A stretch of DNA of 64,000 nucleotides from Calcarisporiella thermophila CBS 279.70 (GCF_041956535.1 NW_027192222.1:1-64000); one strand, 5' to 3'; positions 47,524 to 60,043 are shown, counted from the first letter of the stretch. Notes: generated by a model from the sequence alone, not told the origin. A program made the numbers and translations.

Positions 47524-50264
47524 TTATGAGGTCGTTGCATTATCTACACTTTCATAGTCATTAACTGAGAGGCTCTCTCCTGCATCCCACTCATCTTCCC
47601 AGTCTCTATCCATCCATTCATCTCTCATTGCCTCGTAGTTATTGGTATCATGAATTTCAATAACCTCTGGTAAATCTCCGCCTTTCTCAGGAAGAATCTT
47701 TCGTGGTTTTCCCAAAATTCTCTTTCTCTGCTCGCGCCGTGGAATGTTCGTCAAACGCCAAAACCGAATAAATTGTGGCGAAAGAGATATATTAACTCTT
47801 CTCCACAGCTTTTGTTCTGCACATACATCGCGCCAAAAATCAAGCATGTCGATATTCCTAGTAAGTCGCCATTCATCGATTGCTCGCCGCTTACGAATAT
47901 GCCAGAGATTTTGTCTCTTGGTCTCAACATCTTCACCACTGTCCTCATAATACTCATATCCTTCTATCTCAAATTCAGGGACCTGTTGAAAACCAAGTTC
48001 TCTCCATAAGTCTTTTCCTATTGTTGCCCCAGAATTATCATGATAGACTGACAAATCATCTTCCTTCTCATCGTCACCCTCTTCCATAACTCCATCTGTA
48101 TCACTTGAAGATTCATTTTCGGCACGCCTTCTCTTCCGCTCTTCATGCTCGCTATCCTCGCTGTCATCTTCCTCCGTTGAGCCCATGGCAATACCATTGA
48201 TTTCCATTTCGTTGTCACTTTCACGCCTTTCCTCATGCAAGTTGCGCTTTCGTTTGTGCTTACCAATTTCTGCATTAATATTTGTATTTTCGATTGACCA
48301 TTGGCTTTTTTCCTCACTAAAGCGTGCCCATGGGCCACAAGTGATGTAGCCATCTCGGCGAATAAAAGGTCTGTTGAGACGAGTTGGCATCTCACGAAAA
48401 TATTCCTTTAGAGATAAAGATTTGCGCTCGTGTCGGGAAATTGCTGCCGTCACATCAGAGAGTTCAATCAAATGTTCATACTTTCCAACCTCGTCAGCGT
48501 CCATTAATTTAAATCCTTGACGGTGCTGTGATCCTTGGCCATTTTCACCACTAGATATATTCATGGCATCAGTCGAGTTTGCTAGAGCAGGAGGGGATGT
48601 GGATTCCGAGCAAGTATTTTGAGTGGAAATCGCAACATCCTCTTCCTCTTCTGAACCAAGTATCCCTTCCCACTCAGATCCATACTCGCTCCCCTCTTTC
48701 AGAGGAGCATTGGAGTCGGAAATATCTTCTTCATCGCTTGAATTGGTATCTACACGGACGCTGCTCGGTGGAAAGCGCCGGCGTCGTTCCTCAGCAAGAA
48801 AAATAGCATAGCCAAGGACATCATAGAGCCAATCGTGGAGGATAGCACCAAAATAAATGACATTATCCTTGAAAAATTGGGTTGAAGGACGCTGGACGTA
48901 AAATCTAGATAAATAAGATGTATGCGATAATCGATTGAATAATTAGATTTTTTTTAATAACCCAAGGTTACTACATACATTTCCGAAAAGGATTTCAGTC
49001 TACGCAATTTTATGAGATCAAAATATTTCTGATTCAAAGGAGCCGGATTTATCTCTTCAACAGGATCATTTTTCAATTCATGGTGTTCAAGCAGAGCACT
49101 AAGATGCTCGCTTTCGCGGTTCTCGAACTCAAGCCATGCGTCTGATACTTCTCGTGCAGCCGGAATGTCGCTCAAGGGTATAGCTATATATAAAAGCGAA
49201 GGTTGAAGGAGATTTTTAATACTCTCAATAGATAACTTAGCCATCACACAAAAAATTAGCTTACGCTCGAATCCTTTGGACAGCTTTTGCAGCCAACGTA
49301 AATAAAGCTCGACTTGTATATCATTCTTTGTAGGAACCGATTTGGCTATGGCTCGCAGGTTTCGCTTACCAAATCGTCCAAGGGCTTCAAAAAACTGCTC
49401 CTTCTCAATTGCAGTCCAGTAGACTCCCTCAACAATCGAGTCAGATAAGCAATTGCTCGATCTAGAGTGGTGAAGTGTTTGAGATTCTTCATGGAATATT
49501 ATTCCATAGTCGCGCGTATGCTGGATGCACCAGCGAATGGAAGGAACTCGAGTACGAATTATGCGGCGCCATGTCGGTAATTGGGTCGTCTGCTGAAATT
49601 CGACGGATGTTCGTCTTCGTATCTTATTTGTGGTTGCCTCGAGTTGAGGAGTTGGCTTTGATCGTATTTTACGCCTCCCACTTTGACCCTCTCCTTCATA
49701 ACCGCTGGTATTTTCTCCTCTCATTTCGCGGGCAGGCCCTTCCCCGCTGCTCTCATTTCTTTGCCTTGCCACCGCAAGCAATTTTTGTCTTCTCAACCTG
49801 AGCTGATTTTGTCTTTCCAAAGTGCGCTGCATTTTTTCTCTCTGGGCTGGAGGTAATGCTTCAATTCGCTTCAATCGTTGCATCTTACGCAATCTTCTAT
49901 CCTCCTCCTTAAGCTGTCGAATTTTAAGCATCCTCTGATCATGTTCATGTCTCTCTTCAGGCGTCATGCGATTTCGTTCTTCACGCTGACGTCTTTTCGT
50001 CTCCCGTATTTTTAACAGTCGTAACTGTTCACTCTCATTAAGTGTTGCTATTTCTGCAAGTCTCTGTTCCTCTGTCATTTTGTTCTTTCGAATATAATAT
50101 CGTCGACATTTATCACTATTCTTGATCTTTCTTATCCGCTCTTCCTCAGGCAATTGTTCGAGCTCGCGCTGTTTTTCAGCTAGGAACCGCTCCCTGGCTT
50201 TCGCTCGATAGATCTTCTTTCTCTCATATCTTCTCTTTCGCCTCGCAATTTCAACTTCGTTCAT
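47524..50264 (-). CDS. SANT-domain protein, Rrn5/UAF-like RNA polymerase I activator
   Basis: Two exons, 50264-48979 and 48904-47524, join in frame across a 74-bp intron (GTATGT to CTAG) to 888 residues. Residues about 1-175 are extremely Lys/Arg/Glu-rich, predicted coiled coil or disordered. A SANT/Myb-like domain at about 283-335 (GVYWTAIEKEQFFEALGRFG and NDIQVELYLRWLQKL) has the form seen in Rrn5, a subunit of the upstream activation factor that binds rDNA promoters. After the intron junction comes FYVQRPSTQFFKDNVIYFG and HDWLYDVLGYA, then acidic regions and a C-terminal globular part (YEYYEDSGEDVE, RNIDMLDFWRDVC). The family assignment rests on the SANT sequence. Another chromatin SANT protein is the alternative. 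Confidence 0.68.
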
Positions 50265-50385
50265 TTTAGCAAGTTTATTTCAAGTTTCAATCATTTCAAA
50301 CATTGTTTTTCCAAAAATATTTAGCAGTCATAAAATCGCGTGTACTCCAATTTTAGAAAGCGAACTCTTCGGCATAAGGGTTGAT
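50265..50385. promoter_or_regulatory. Short divergent promoter
   Basis: Only 121 bp separate the start codons of the Rrn5-like gene (minus) and the hypothetical gene at 50386 (plus), implying a shared bidirectional promoter. Confidence 0.5.
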
Positions 50386-50847
50386 ATGAGCCAAAATTCC
50401 GCCTTGGATCTCCAACTTTACGGCATTGCAAACCTCTGTTACCTACCACCGGAGTATTCACTCGAATCTAGATCCCAATTTTATGGGCATTTTATAGCTT
50501 TTCCTACCAAGGCCATTTTTACGATTCGAGGCAGTCGCTTAAATGAAAATGAATGCCCTGAATCGAATCCTTGTGAAGAGATTCCAGAATACTTCTCGTT
50601 TATAATATCTCAATCATCGGAAACTTGGACAATACCTGTGGTGAAAAGATTGGGTGGCGATGCTGGTCGTCTGATGTCTGAGGATGAAGGTGAATCGTTT
50701 CTATTTGAAACTCAATTAATAAAGGTGGATGGGGAAGCAAGAGCTCACATCAGGAGATATATGAGTAATCTTTCAACAAGAATTGGAGACGGTGAAGGGA
50801 TCGTAGTGTGCATAGGTGAAATGAAGATGCGACTGGTGGAGGGGTGA
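50386..50847 (+). CDS. Hypothetical protein
   Basis: Uninterrupted frame of 153 residues. It has no signal peptide or membrane segment; composition is that of a soluble folded protein with alternating strands (YGHFIAFPTKAIFTIRGS, EYFSFIISQSSETWTIPV, EGIVVCIGEMKMRLVEG) and acidic loops. I do not recognise the family. Its position 121 bp from the divergent Rrn5-like gene and its coding-like composition suggest a real gene. The short length and lack of a hallmark limit confidence. Confidence 0.55.
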   Translation: MSQNSALDLQLYGIANLCYLPPEYSLESRSQFYGHFIAFPTKAIFTIRGSRLNENECPESNPCEEIPEYFSFIISQSSETWTIPVVKRLGGDAGRLMSEDEGESFLFETQLIKVDGEARAHIRRYMSNLSTRIGDGEGIVVCIGEMKMRLVEG

Positions 50848-51497
50848 TGATTTTACCACCGCCTTCATGTATATATGTATATAACATTTATCCCCTTAAG
50901 CTTCTCACAGACTTCCTCTTACTATATCTTTACCATTAACAATAAGCTAATATATCCATCAGCTTTTGCTAAAATACATCTATCATGGTATTTTGCTCAT
51001 TTTAAACCATCCTCTTAGAAACATGTAACGTGTCTTTTAGTGCAAGTGCGGACAGAGAAGTTTTTGGCCTAGCTTTGTATAGACAACCAGCTATCCACTG
51101 GCTTATTGTAGGAGAAAAGGGATTTATAAAACGCTCTTTTAACACAAAAATTTTCTATGTATGAGCAGACTCCCAAACTTATATATAGCAGGGTAATCTT
51201 CATTGTAAAATTGCCAAAAAATATTTGTAAGCATAGTTTAGTTCCGAGAATAATAGTTAATACTGCTCAATAGTGCAATTATCTGACCTGGTTTCTGCAA
51301 ATCATCAAGGATTTAACGTTGTTGTGAAGGGGAAAAAGCGTTAGTAGCCAGTCAATATTTGTAAGAGTATTCGTAGGACCATCCTCAGTTTCATTGTAGA
51401 GATGTGAGGTTTTTAATAGAAACAGAAAAATAGGATCAAAAATCAAACACGAAAAGAAATGTTCAAAAGACCCAGAAATAATTTACGCAATAAATAA
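50848..51497. other. Spacer, no gene seen
   Basis: About 650 bp AT-rich sequence between convergent 3' ends. Confidence 0.55.
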
Positions 51498-51844
51498 TTA
51501 TTCTCTCCTAGTTAAATCCTCATCGTTCGCGGACGATTTTTGAAGTTTTTCCTGTGCTTTCTTTTGTGCCCCCATATACAGAGATCCACCAACTGCTGCC
51601 AAAACTGTCGCTCCCTGAGCTAGCACACGCAATCTCATCATACGATTGGCATGTTCACGGTTTCCTTGGCGCAACGCAATGGTTGCTGCAACAAGCGCAA
51701 AGACCGTTACTCCAATTCCTGGAATTAGAAAGCATAAGCATTAAAGTTATAAGAGAAATTTAAATTATAGACACCTATTGGGACAATCGGCTCTTGTTTC
51801 GATTTACGCTTGATACGATCCCATACGAATTCGGGTTCTGACAT
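51498..51844 (-). CDS. HIG1 domain protein, respiratory supercomplex factor 1 (Rcf1)-like
   Basis: Two exons, 51844-51775 and 51718-51498, encode 96 residues. A short soluble N terminus (EFVWDRIKRKSKQEPIVP) leads into two transmembrane helices (GIGVTVFALVAATIALRQG and LAQGATVLAAVGGSLYMG) joined by a basic loop NREHANRMMRLR, the HIG1 signature. The protein would sit in the inner mitochondrial membrane and help assemble and modulate cytochrome c oxidase and III-IV supercomplexes. It is shorter than budding yeast Rcf1 (about 160 residues), lacking a long C-terminal tail, and is close in size to animal HIGD proteins. Confidence 0.9.
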
Positions 51845-52365
51845 ATTTTATTAGATCAAAGTCTCCCGAGTCGTTTTAAAAATCAACACTTTTTCCCGTA
51901 CGAATGTGGCTAAGCCACCCAACACGACTTTAAATTTTGCCACCATTTTATTTTTTTTTTTTTGTTGCCAAAGTTTAGTTCTTAAAGAATGCACCCGATT
52001 GCAAGTACACGCTTCAAGGAAGCGCGAGGAGGCATTTAGGATATTTCTGAACCGGAAATAACTCATTAACACTATAATATATATTAATCTTGTTTATAAT
52101 AGAAAAAGAGAAGCCTTTGCGCATTCCACTCCGCGATAAGTCCAATTCACAAATTCCTAAACCCACTCAGAGACCGTGTCCGCGAGAATCAGTTAGCGAG
52201 CGAAAACTATTCAATCTAAAACCACTTCATTCTAAAAAGAGAGCGGTTGGTATTTGTAACTGAATCTCACGGTTTATAACATTCATTCCATGAATCAAGT
52301 CCATTATTACGATATCCTTGATAATATCTTGTTCATCTGTGGGTGTTGTTTTTATTTGCTTTGGA
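51845..52365. other. Divergent upstream region
   Basis: About 520 bp with poly-T/A runs. It may include an unlocated first exon of the following gene. Confidence 0.4.
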
Positions 52366-52434
52366 TAGACAAAACAGCTCGCAGTACCAGGGAAACAGCT
52401 ATGTTTATCGTCGGATACTGAAGAGTTGGCGGAG

Positions 52435-53022
52435 ATGGACCTTGAACAAGGTGAAAGCGGTCCAGGGATAGAAGAGTATATGTTGGAAAGGAACAAGCCT
52501 GATAAAGTGTCATCGGCGGTGGGTGGAGTATACCGCTATTTTGTTAGTTTTGTAGAGGATGATATGGTCCCCATACGGTGGAAGAAGAGTGTGGAAAAGC
52601 ACAACATAGAGAAGGGGAAAGGGGAGAAAGACTCTGTGAATTGCGAAGAGTCTGAGCTTGATACTAATGCGCAGAGTCCAGATAAGAGCAAAGGCTGTAC
52701 CCCTTCCCATATTGAATTTAGAGGGGTAGAGGGGGAGTATGCTTTCTCCCAAAATATCTCTCCAGTCCTCGCGCCCAACGCACCCACCAAATCTCCCAGC
52801 TCCCACTTTTTAACTCCAGAGTCGCCTTCACAATCACTTCCTAGCATACCTTCACCTGAGCTTAAGCCCGCGGCATTGTTTCCTCCTCCACCAGGTCGTG
52901 ATCCTTCTTCCTTAAAGCCTACAGTACGTACTCGCACAGATTTTTGGTATCGAATAGAGACAGATCCACTACCGCCGACAAAGAGTGATGATGAACTTAA
53001 GCAGGCTTACTATACTCCTTAA
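52435..53022 (+). CDS. Hypothetical disordered protein (5' end uncertain)
   Basis: Open frame ending at 53022, with the first ATG at 52435 giving 195 residues. The frame stays open upstream to about 52366, directly after an AG acceptor-like site, so an upstream exon may exist. The N-terminal part (GVYRYFVSFVEDDMVPIRW) may be ordered. The middle is Ser/Pro-rich with SPSQSLPSIPSP-like motifs, and the C terminus (FWYRIETDPLPPTKSD) looks conserved-like. No family is recognised. Confidence 0.5.
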   Translation: MDLEQGESGPGIEEYMLERNKPDKVSSAVGGVYRYFVSFVEDDMVPIRWKKSVEKHNIEKGKGEKDSVNCEESELDTNAQSPDKSKGCTPSHIEFRGVEGEYAFSQNISPVLAPNAPTKSPSSHFLTPESPSQSLPSIPSPELKPAALFPPPPGRDPSSLKPTVRTRTDFWYRIETDPLPPTKSDDELKQAYYTP

Positions 53023-53336
53023 AAGTTTACATACTATTCTGCAGAGCATTAGCATTGAGACAGCGAATTTTTTGTATGGAATAAAAAAACATCATTTCTT
53101 GCTTGTTGCAAATAACATAAAATCAAATAATTATAGATATAAACAGTTCTAGAGTTACAAAAAAGAAAAAAATTGCTCTTGAAAAATAAAATAAACGGAA
53201 GTTTTAACAAAAAAAACATCACATTATTGCCACTCATCTCTAGAGTATTATCCCCTTTAAGATATATAATAAGTCTATGACGACGTATATGTAGTAACAC
53301 GTATGCTAGATTAGATGAAAGCTCATATAAAATTTC
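53023..53336. other. AT-rich convergent spacer
   Basis: About 310 bp of poly-A/T-rich 3' flank. Nothing else is seen. Confidence 0.55.
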
Positions 53337-55289
53337 CTAAATATGCTCTGGCGCCCTAAACGAGAATTCATGGACTGCATAAGGAAAATCAAAATCTCGT
53401 GTGCTTCTCAGTCGCATAAATCGGTAACCAGGCTCTTGCAAAATGAACTCGCAGTCAAATATCTTTCCTATATGCGTGCTCTTCCACCACAGCCAGCCTT
53501 TCTCGCTTCTTCTTGCGGGGGCATCGGGTCCCAGCTCGCGGCAAACCACTTCAGGTAAAGGAGGGCCAACAATAGTCCAACTTATACCGTCTTGAGAGGT
53601 TTCGATAACAAGCGCAGAAAAGTAGTCCTTGTCTTGAGATATAAGAAGGCGATATATGATTGGAAAAGGAACAGGGAAAAGGAGATCTAATCCGATATAA
53701 TCTCCTTCTGCAATATCTGATTAAATGCATGGTATATAGTTAAACATATTTCTCACGGGTATGTAAAGTTTAACAAATCGCTTTAATTGATAACTTACTC
53801 TCATGGGTTCTCCATACCGTTGAATCCTTTCCGTCTACGGCAAAATGATAGGGAGAATTAAAAAAGTCATTGGAATCATGGTACCGTTCGTGTAGAGATT
53901 CGCTTTCGCTTATGTTCAAGGAAGGATTGTAACGGAATAATCGGACGTCCGGGAACGAATGCTTGCTTGCTAAAAAGAGACAGCGATCGTTATGGCAGGG
54001 GGAACGAACATCGCGCTGATAGATGGTAGGACTGAGCTCTTGGGTCTGGAAAACGCCAGTGCCACGAGAGAGATTATCATATAGTCTTGTCAAGCCTTTG
54101 TGCTGTTAATTGGAAAAAGGTAGACACAAAGAGGCAGTGCTCAGTTAAATCTCTGCACGATCCAATTTATTAAAATTGTCTGCATTGTGATCCTACCATA
54201 TAAATCTCGTTCCTTCTCCACCCATCTCCTGCGCTGAAAGCTTTGTATTGAGGCAATTCTACAAGATCGTTTTCAAGTTGGTAGGGCGGCTGGTTCATAT
54301 AGGTAGTGAAATACATATCTCCGTAGGCGAATTCAGTAGGGTCCATCTGTGTTTCGGATGCAAGCCTCATAAATCGAACCACATTTTCTCGCGACACAAA
54401 AGCACCGGTACCAACCCACGAAAAACAAGTATGTAGATTGACCGCTAAAAGGCGGAGCGCCAAGTGTTAGTACAGGATAGTGTCATAATAGAATTGAGCC
54501 GTTAGGGGAAATGGATACTCACCATCATCGAAAAAGCACCAGCGCCAAGTAGCAGAATACACACGCTCGTTGGTATCCGTGTGTACAAGGTGCGGTGACC
54601 GCAAAAAGTTGGCGTACATACTGCGTAGATTTTTCACCAGCCAATCATCGTCCTGAAAGAAGCAGTAGGGAGTGCTTGCCATAGAACATGCCATATAGCG
54701 TGCGATGAAAAGCATATTGCCAGGCGAATTATACACTTCCACTTTGCTAGGACAATGTTTTGCAAACATCTAAGAAAATGGGATACCAAGTCAGTATACG
54801 CATCAAAACATTGGTTCAGACGCTCGTTCCAACGCCAGCATATTAAAACAGTATATCAACCATTACCTCACGAGTTAAATGCACATTCTGGTTGTTATTC
54901 CAAATCATTATGGTCTTAAACATTTCGTATTTACATAGATGTTGCACAATCTCTTTCAAGTTTTTCAATCGCATCCAATTCAGTAACACTGCAGTTACTT
55001 GTCCTGCGCCGTCCTGCGGATAGATTTTCGCCATTAGATCCATTTCTCTATCCCCGCTACCTTTGTCTCTAGACCATGGAGAGAAGAAATACAAGTAGAG
55101 AACAAAGAGGGCAGCAAAGGTAAAAACAACAGCGCGATTGTGTGTTCGCGATTTTCTCAGTGTGCCATGTCTTATTCGGGAAAATTTGCGCAGCAAGGAA
55201 AGTGGGAAGGAAGGTCGGTGGCCAACGAACTGGTCAGTATTGACGTTAATGTGCACATGTGAGCGAGCATGGAATTTCGGCCGAACCAT
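53337..55289 (-). CDS. Type II membrane glycosyltransferase (GT2-like, with C-terminal discoidin-like region)
   Basis: Five exons, 55289-54867, 54769-54523, 54444-54197, 54102-53799 and 53716-53337, give 533 residues. A basic cytosolic tail is followed by one membrane anchor (about 53-70, VVFTFAALFVLYLYFF), the topology of Golgi enzymes. The catalytic part has TAVLLNWMRLKNLKEIV, a Rossmann strand MIWNNN, the DxD-type motif CFFQDDDW for nucleotide-sugar and metal, and FSWVGTGAFVSRE. The C-terminal half contains SPYHFAVDGKDSTVW, YIGLDLLFPVPF and a terminal strand set resembling F5/8-type (discoidin) domains. It would transfer a sugar to protein or lipid glycans in the Golgi; donor and acceptor are unknown. 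It diverges from Rpn5 with 293 bp between starts. Confidence 0.85.
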
Positions 55290-55582
55290 CGAATACTGCC
55301 AAGAATACTGTACAATTCACCAGCGTGTTTTTCTAGCGTGCGTTTCTGGTACACTATCGGGATCAAGTGGAAGATGATGAAATCGAAGAAATTCTGTAAA
55401 AGCGGAGGAATATAGGCAATAATATTTTATGGTAATGGATATGAATGCAATAAAAAATACTGCGCCGCCATCTGAGCTCAATTTAGTGACCGGGACTGCG
55501 TAATCACCTACTCTAGTCGACGCGTGCTCTTTTTTCTCGATTTTATCATTAGGAGAACCGCAAAAACTAGACTGTGCTTACT
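55290..55582. promoter_or_regulatory. Bidirectional promoter, glycosyltransferase/Rpn5
   Basis: 293 bp between divergent start codons. No proteasome-associated control element (GGTGGCAAA) was noticed. Confidence 0.5.
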
Positions 55583-57520
55583 ATGTCAACAACCAAAATT
55601 AAGGAAGATTTGAGTCCCGCTGTGGATGCTGCAATGCCACAGGCCGAGGAGCTTGCTAGAGTGAGATTTCACACACTATATTCCCCATGGATTCCGCTGA
55701 TCGCTTCATTTCTTCTTTATTAGCAAAATAAGTTAAGTGAAGCGATCGAGAAGCTGCTCGTAATTGAAAAGAAAGCACGGCAGGTAAATCACAAGTCTCC
55801 ACGTCTACTACTCCGACATCAATACAGATCGATTTCTAATTTTAAACAGGCCGAAGATCTTGCATCAACCAGCCGGATTCTCGTCGGGATCATTCGTCTA
55901 TGCTTTGAAGCCCAGGAATGGCAGCTATTGAATGAGAATATCGTATTACTTTCTAAGAAGCACGGTCAGCTCAAGCAGGTACGATGTTGACTGGGTTCCT
56001 GGGGCATATTTCGACATCAAAATGCTTAATCATTTTTCTCTCTTTAGGCGGTGACTAAAATGGTTCAAGAGGCCATGACCTATATCGACCGTACGCCGGA
56101 CGAGCCCACCAAGTTAGAATTGATTGATACATTACGTACGGTTACCGAGGGCAAGGTAAATATTGGATATCATTCTATTGCATAATATATTTAAGAAAAA
56201 TACATGGTCACTTTATTGTTAGATGTATGTGGAAGTGGAACGAGCACGCCTAACGCGGATGCTGGCCAAGATCCGAGAAGAGGAAGGAAAAATCGCGGAG
56301 GCTGCTGATATCCTACAAGAGCTCCAGGTGAGAAACTCTTCAAGGATCTCCGCATAGAGCATTTATACTGATTGAGATTTTCTTTCATTTGCTTGATATG
56401 ACAGGTCGAAACTTTCGGTTCCATGGAAAAACGAGAGAAGACCGACTTCATCCTTGAACAGATGCGTCTCACGCTGGCAAAGAAGGACTACACCCGCATG
56501 CAAATTATCAGCAAGAAGATCAATACGAAATTCTTTGCTGTTACCGAGAATCAGGTCGGCTTTACTTTAGATTCGCGCCAATACTGCCCCTGAAATTTAC
56601 ACCGTCTTTTACCTACCATAGGATTTGAAGCTGCGCTACTACGAACTTATGATATACTATGCTCTTCACGAGAACCAGTACTTGAATGCCTGTAAATACT
56701 ATCGCGAGGTCTATAATACACCTTCAGTGCTAGACGACGAGGAGAAATGGAAAGAGGTAATCCATTTCAATTCAGCTCGCCCGCTATAATTGTTGACCTG
56801 ATTTATCATCTTTGAACAGATTCTGCAAAATGTAGTTCTGTTTGTAGTGTTATCGCCGTTTGACAACGAGCAACATGACCTCATTCACCGTATCTACGAG
56901 GATGAGCGGCTAAGCGCGCTTCCACTCCACTAGTAAAATGTCTCTGCATTCGGGAAATTAGACCAGAGTTATTGAGATTTATTTTCTCATTTTTAGTGAG
57001 CTTGTCAAATGCTTTATCACCAGCGAACTCATGCGGTGGCCAAGGATCGAAGAGATATACGCAGAATCCCTGCGACAGTCCTACGTGTTCGGGGTGGGCG
57101 ACGAAGGGGGAGAGCGGAGGTGGCAAGAGCTTCGCGACCGTGTTATTGAACATGTATGGTTTTAAGCTGATGCTGTGAATTTTTTCCATTGCTGCTACTT
57201 ACACCACTTTTATCATGTCGCTACCGCAGAACATCCGGGTGGTGGCCAAGTACTACGACCGCATCACAACGAAGCGACTGACCCAGCTGCTGGACCTAAC
57301 CCCCGATGCCACGGAGGCATTCTTGTCGAAGCTGGTCGTGTCGAAAACGATATATGCACGGATTGATCGACTGGATGGGGTGATCACATTCACCACCCCA
57401 AAGGATCCCAACGACGCGCTGAACGAGTGGTCTGATAATATCAACACGCTGCTGGGCTTGATCGAGAAGACATGCCACTTGATCACAAAAGAAGAAATGG
57501 TGTCGCTCATTTCTTCCTGA
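55583..57520 (+). CDS. RPN5: 26S proteasome regulatory subunit Rpn5 (PSMD12)
   Basis: Ten exons join in frame to 441 residues, close to the 445 of budding yeast: 55583-55660, 55724-55783, 55850-55978, 56048-56155, 56223-56327, 56405-56554, 56622-56756, 56820-56932, 56997-57153, 57230-57520. Helical solenoid repeats (for example [48 protein letters not shown]) lead to [21 protein letters not shown]-terminal PCI winged-helix domain follows ([17 protein letters not shown], then [20 protein letters not shown]). Rpn5 is a lid subunit that holds Rpn11 in place and contacts the 20S core. Exon 8 ends with a split tyrosine codon that would read as a stop if the intron were retained. The exon 6 donor (GTCGGC) is unusual. 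Confidence 0.96.
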
Positions 57521-57890
57521 TTCGACGCTGTGGGAGGATTCATGGGCCTGAGCATATTGGGTTGCTCGAGAATGCTACATTGCAATACTTTTTTTTAATT
57601 AAACATTTGTTTATCTGTGAGAAGGGCGGGTGTGCATTCTCTGCCGTTGCAGCTCAGGTGCTCCGCGATGCATGCACGGAGTGGGAGCAAAAAGAAATTT
57701 GTGATGCAACCGGAAAATTCTTTTAAGACTAAGGAAAAACCTGATCTCGGGTTCTCCCAACTTTCTTTTGCCCTAAGAGCTTCCTTCTCCGGCTCTGTAC
57801 GAGGAAAGCTTGCGGCGATAGAGTTGATACCCATCCCCTGTAGTCAAATCTGCAACATCCACTCTCATTACTCCCTGAGTGCCCAAACCA
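57521..57890. other. Spacer between Rpn5 and Zn2Cys6 gene
   Basis: About 370 bp. Overlapping antisense frames here have no motifs. Confidence 0.5.
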
Positions 57891-60043
57891 ATGATGGGGG
57901 ACGATATCTTCAGCACCATCCCCAAAATCAGATCGCTCCCTCTGCCCTCCCATCAGAACTCATTTGTTTTTGTGATTGAAAGCCCGGTCGAGCATCTTCA
58001 ATCCGTTCCAGAAAAGGCCCAGAGCCCCATTTCAGACGACCATGCCGGTAAGACATCCGAGTGCGCATTACCTGCAAGGGCATGCGAAATGTGCCGCATG
58101 AAGAAGGTAACTAAGAGGCCCCACTCTCGATGCATTAAAGCTTTGGTATCGCAGTACATCTGCGCCATCCTTACTCCATCAATCCCTTGCACCTAAATGT
58201 TGATTACTTGTCCATTTCTTAGAATCGCTGCAGCCGCGAACTTCCTTCCTGCAGACGTTGCGTCAAAGCGGGCGTGAAATGCGTCTACGCTGAACACACC
58301 GACGTCGCTGATTTCGTGCAGATGTTCGCGCAACGCCTAAACCAGGAGGCAGCGCGCGCGTTGCAGTATCAGCACCAACTGGACGACTTTTGGAATTCGC
58401 TCATTAAGCCCCTGCCCCTTCTATCCTCCTCGAGCAACAGCAGCGACTCGAGCAATAGCAGTGATGAATCGAGCGTAGGGGATCGTTTTTTGAATCTGCC
58501 GCGCTCTTGGTCGCTGATGCAGACTCCGCAGGGTATAACCATCCAGACCAACCTCCGCACGATTGGAGACCTCTTCGCGTTTTGTAACGCCAACCTTAGC
58601 GGCCCTTCTCTCCAGCCCCTCCCCTCGTGGCGTACCCCACGACGTCGTAAAAGGTCCAAAACTCCCCCCGTCACCATAGAGATCGTCCTGGCGCGGCAGT
58701 ACGGCCTCTACTGCAACAAAAACTACACACAGGAGCTTGTGTCCACGCGTTCCTCCACCCACTTTCCCATCATCATTGCCAAACTTATACAGCTGATAAT
58801 GGACTGCCCGTTTCTACACAGAGTGATTCCGCCGGGAAGATTCCTGAGGGAGCATAAGCAAGGGACCCTGGATCCCGCGGTGTGGTGGGCCGTCATTGCA
58901 TGGACAGCTTGGCACGCATACACTCAACACCAGATGGCAGAGCACCACATGCTCCCGATAGTTGCCCGTTCCGCCTTTGCCAATGCAGAAAAACTATTGG
59001 TAAATTGCTACTTTCCAGTTGTAATAAGAGGGGGGACCACATTTATAACTTAACCCTATCTGTGTTTCTATCATGGATAGAAAGAGAAGTTCGACGACCC
59101 ATCCATCTCCACGATTATTGCCGCAATGGCACTCCACTATTGCTGCCTCTACGGGGACAAGAGCACCGCGTATCTCTCCCTGGCGCGACAGCATTTGGAT
59201 GCATTGCGCCTCGCAAACTATGAGCAGAATCTCCCACCCCGCGAGGCCGAGCACTTCCGACGCGCAGCACTACTAGTGGGATTCTTTGAGTACATGACGG
59301 CTCACTTTGTGCTGCCGGGTTTCCCAGCAAGCGAGGAGTTCAATTTTGAGGTGCATCGCTTGCCTGATGACGAGCCAGGCAGCTTTGAGTACGTCCTCTC
59401 CGATCTGGAAAGCGCCCTCACGCTGAGAGAGGTGGATTGCCTGCTGCGGCGCAAGGATACGTACCCCTCTGAAGACGAATACGTTGCTCAAGTTCAACAG
59501 CGGGTCTCGGAGCGGTACACGGGTAGGCAGGCTATTGTGGGGCGAAGTGATTTTTGGACCAAGGTGACACGCAATGCAAAATCCAGGCTGGAGGCAGAGT
59601 ATGAGATTGCGGTATTGTCGGGGTTTGTGCAGGTGCACAGTTCGCTCTTCATCGCCGCGACGTCAAGCCTGCTTGACCAACGGCATCATCCGGCGGGAAA
59701 GTCTCCGCCCAAACAGCGAAGATCAGAGTGGAGTTTGGCGGAGAACCTAGCCTACGATGTGTCGATGTGGGCGGCCGATCGCATGGTGATGGTCATGGAG
59801 CGCCTGGTGGAGATCGGCGAGTACTGTCTCATTGCCGAAATGACAGAAGGGCTCAACAGCGCCTTCAAGGTGTACACCCAGCTCTATAAGTGCGTGACCT
59901 CCGAACGGAAGCTGGCTAGCCGGAGATGTCTCTCCGTCCTGGCCGTGCTGCGGTCGTGTGCAGCGATGGGTTTGAGAGAGCCGCGGGAGCTGTTCAACCA
60001 AATCAAGCAGTTCGTGGATGAGAATGGAATCGAGGATAATTAA
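57891..60043 (+). CDS. Zn2Cys6 fungal transcription factor
   Basis: Three exons, 57891-58106, 58223-58999 and 59081-60043, total 651 residues. The binuclear zinc cluster follows C65-x2-C68-x6-C75-x6-C82-x2-C85-x6-C92 (CEMCRMKKNRCSRELPSC), with an intron between the second and third cysteines. Directly after it comes a short linker and a helical region (DFVQMFAQRLNQEAARALQY) that may dimerise, then a Ser/Asn-rich stretch. The long C-terminal half (YGLYCNKNYTQELVS, DNA-independent helices, SDFWTKVTRNAKSRLEAEYE) resembles a fungal middle-homology domain. It is a nuclear DNA-binding regulator; its target pathway cannot be told, and its neighbours (proteasome lid, RPA-interacting protein) are housekeeping genes. 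Confidence 0.9.
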
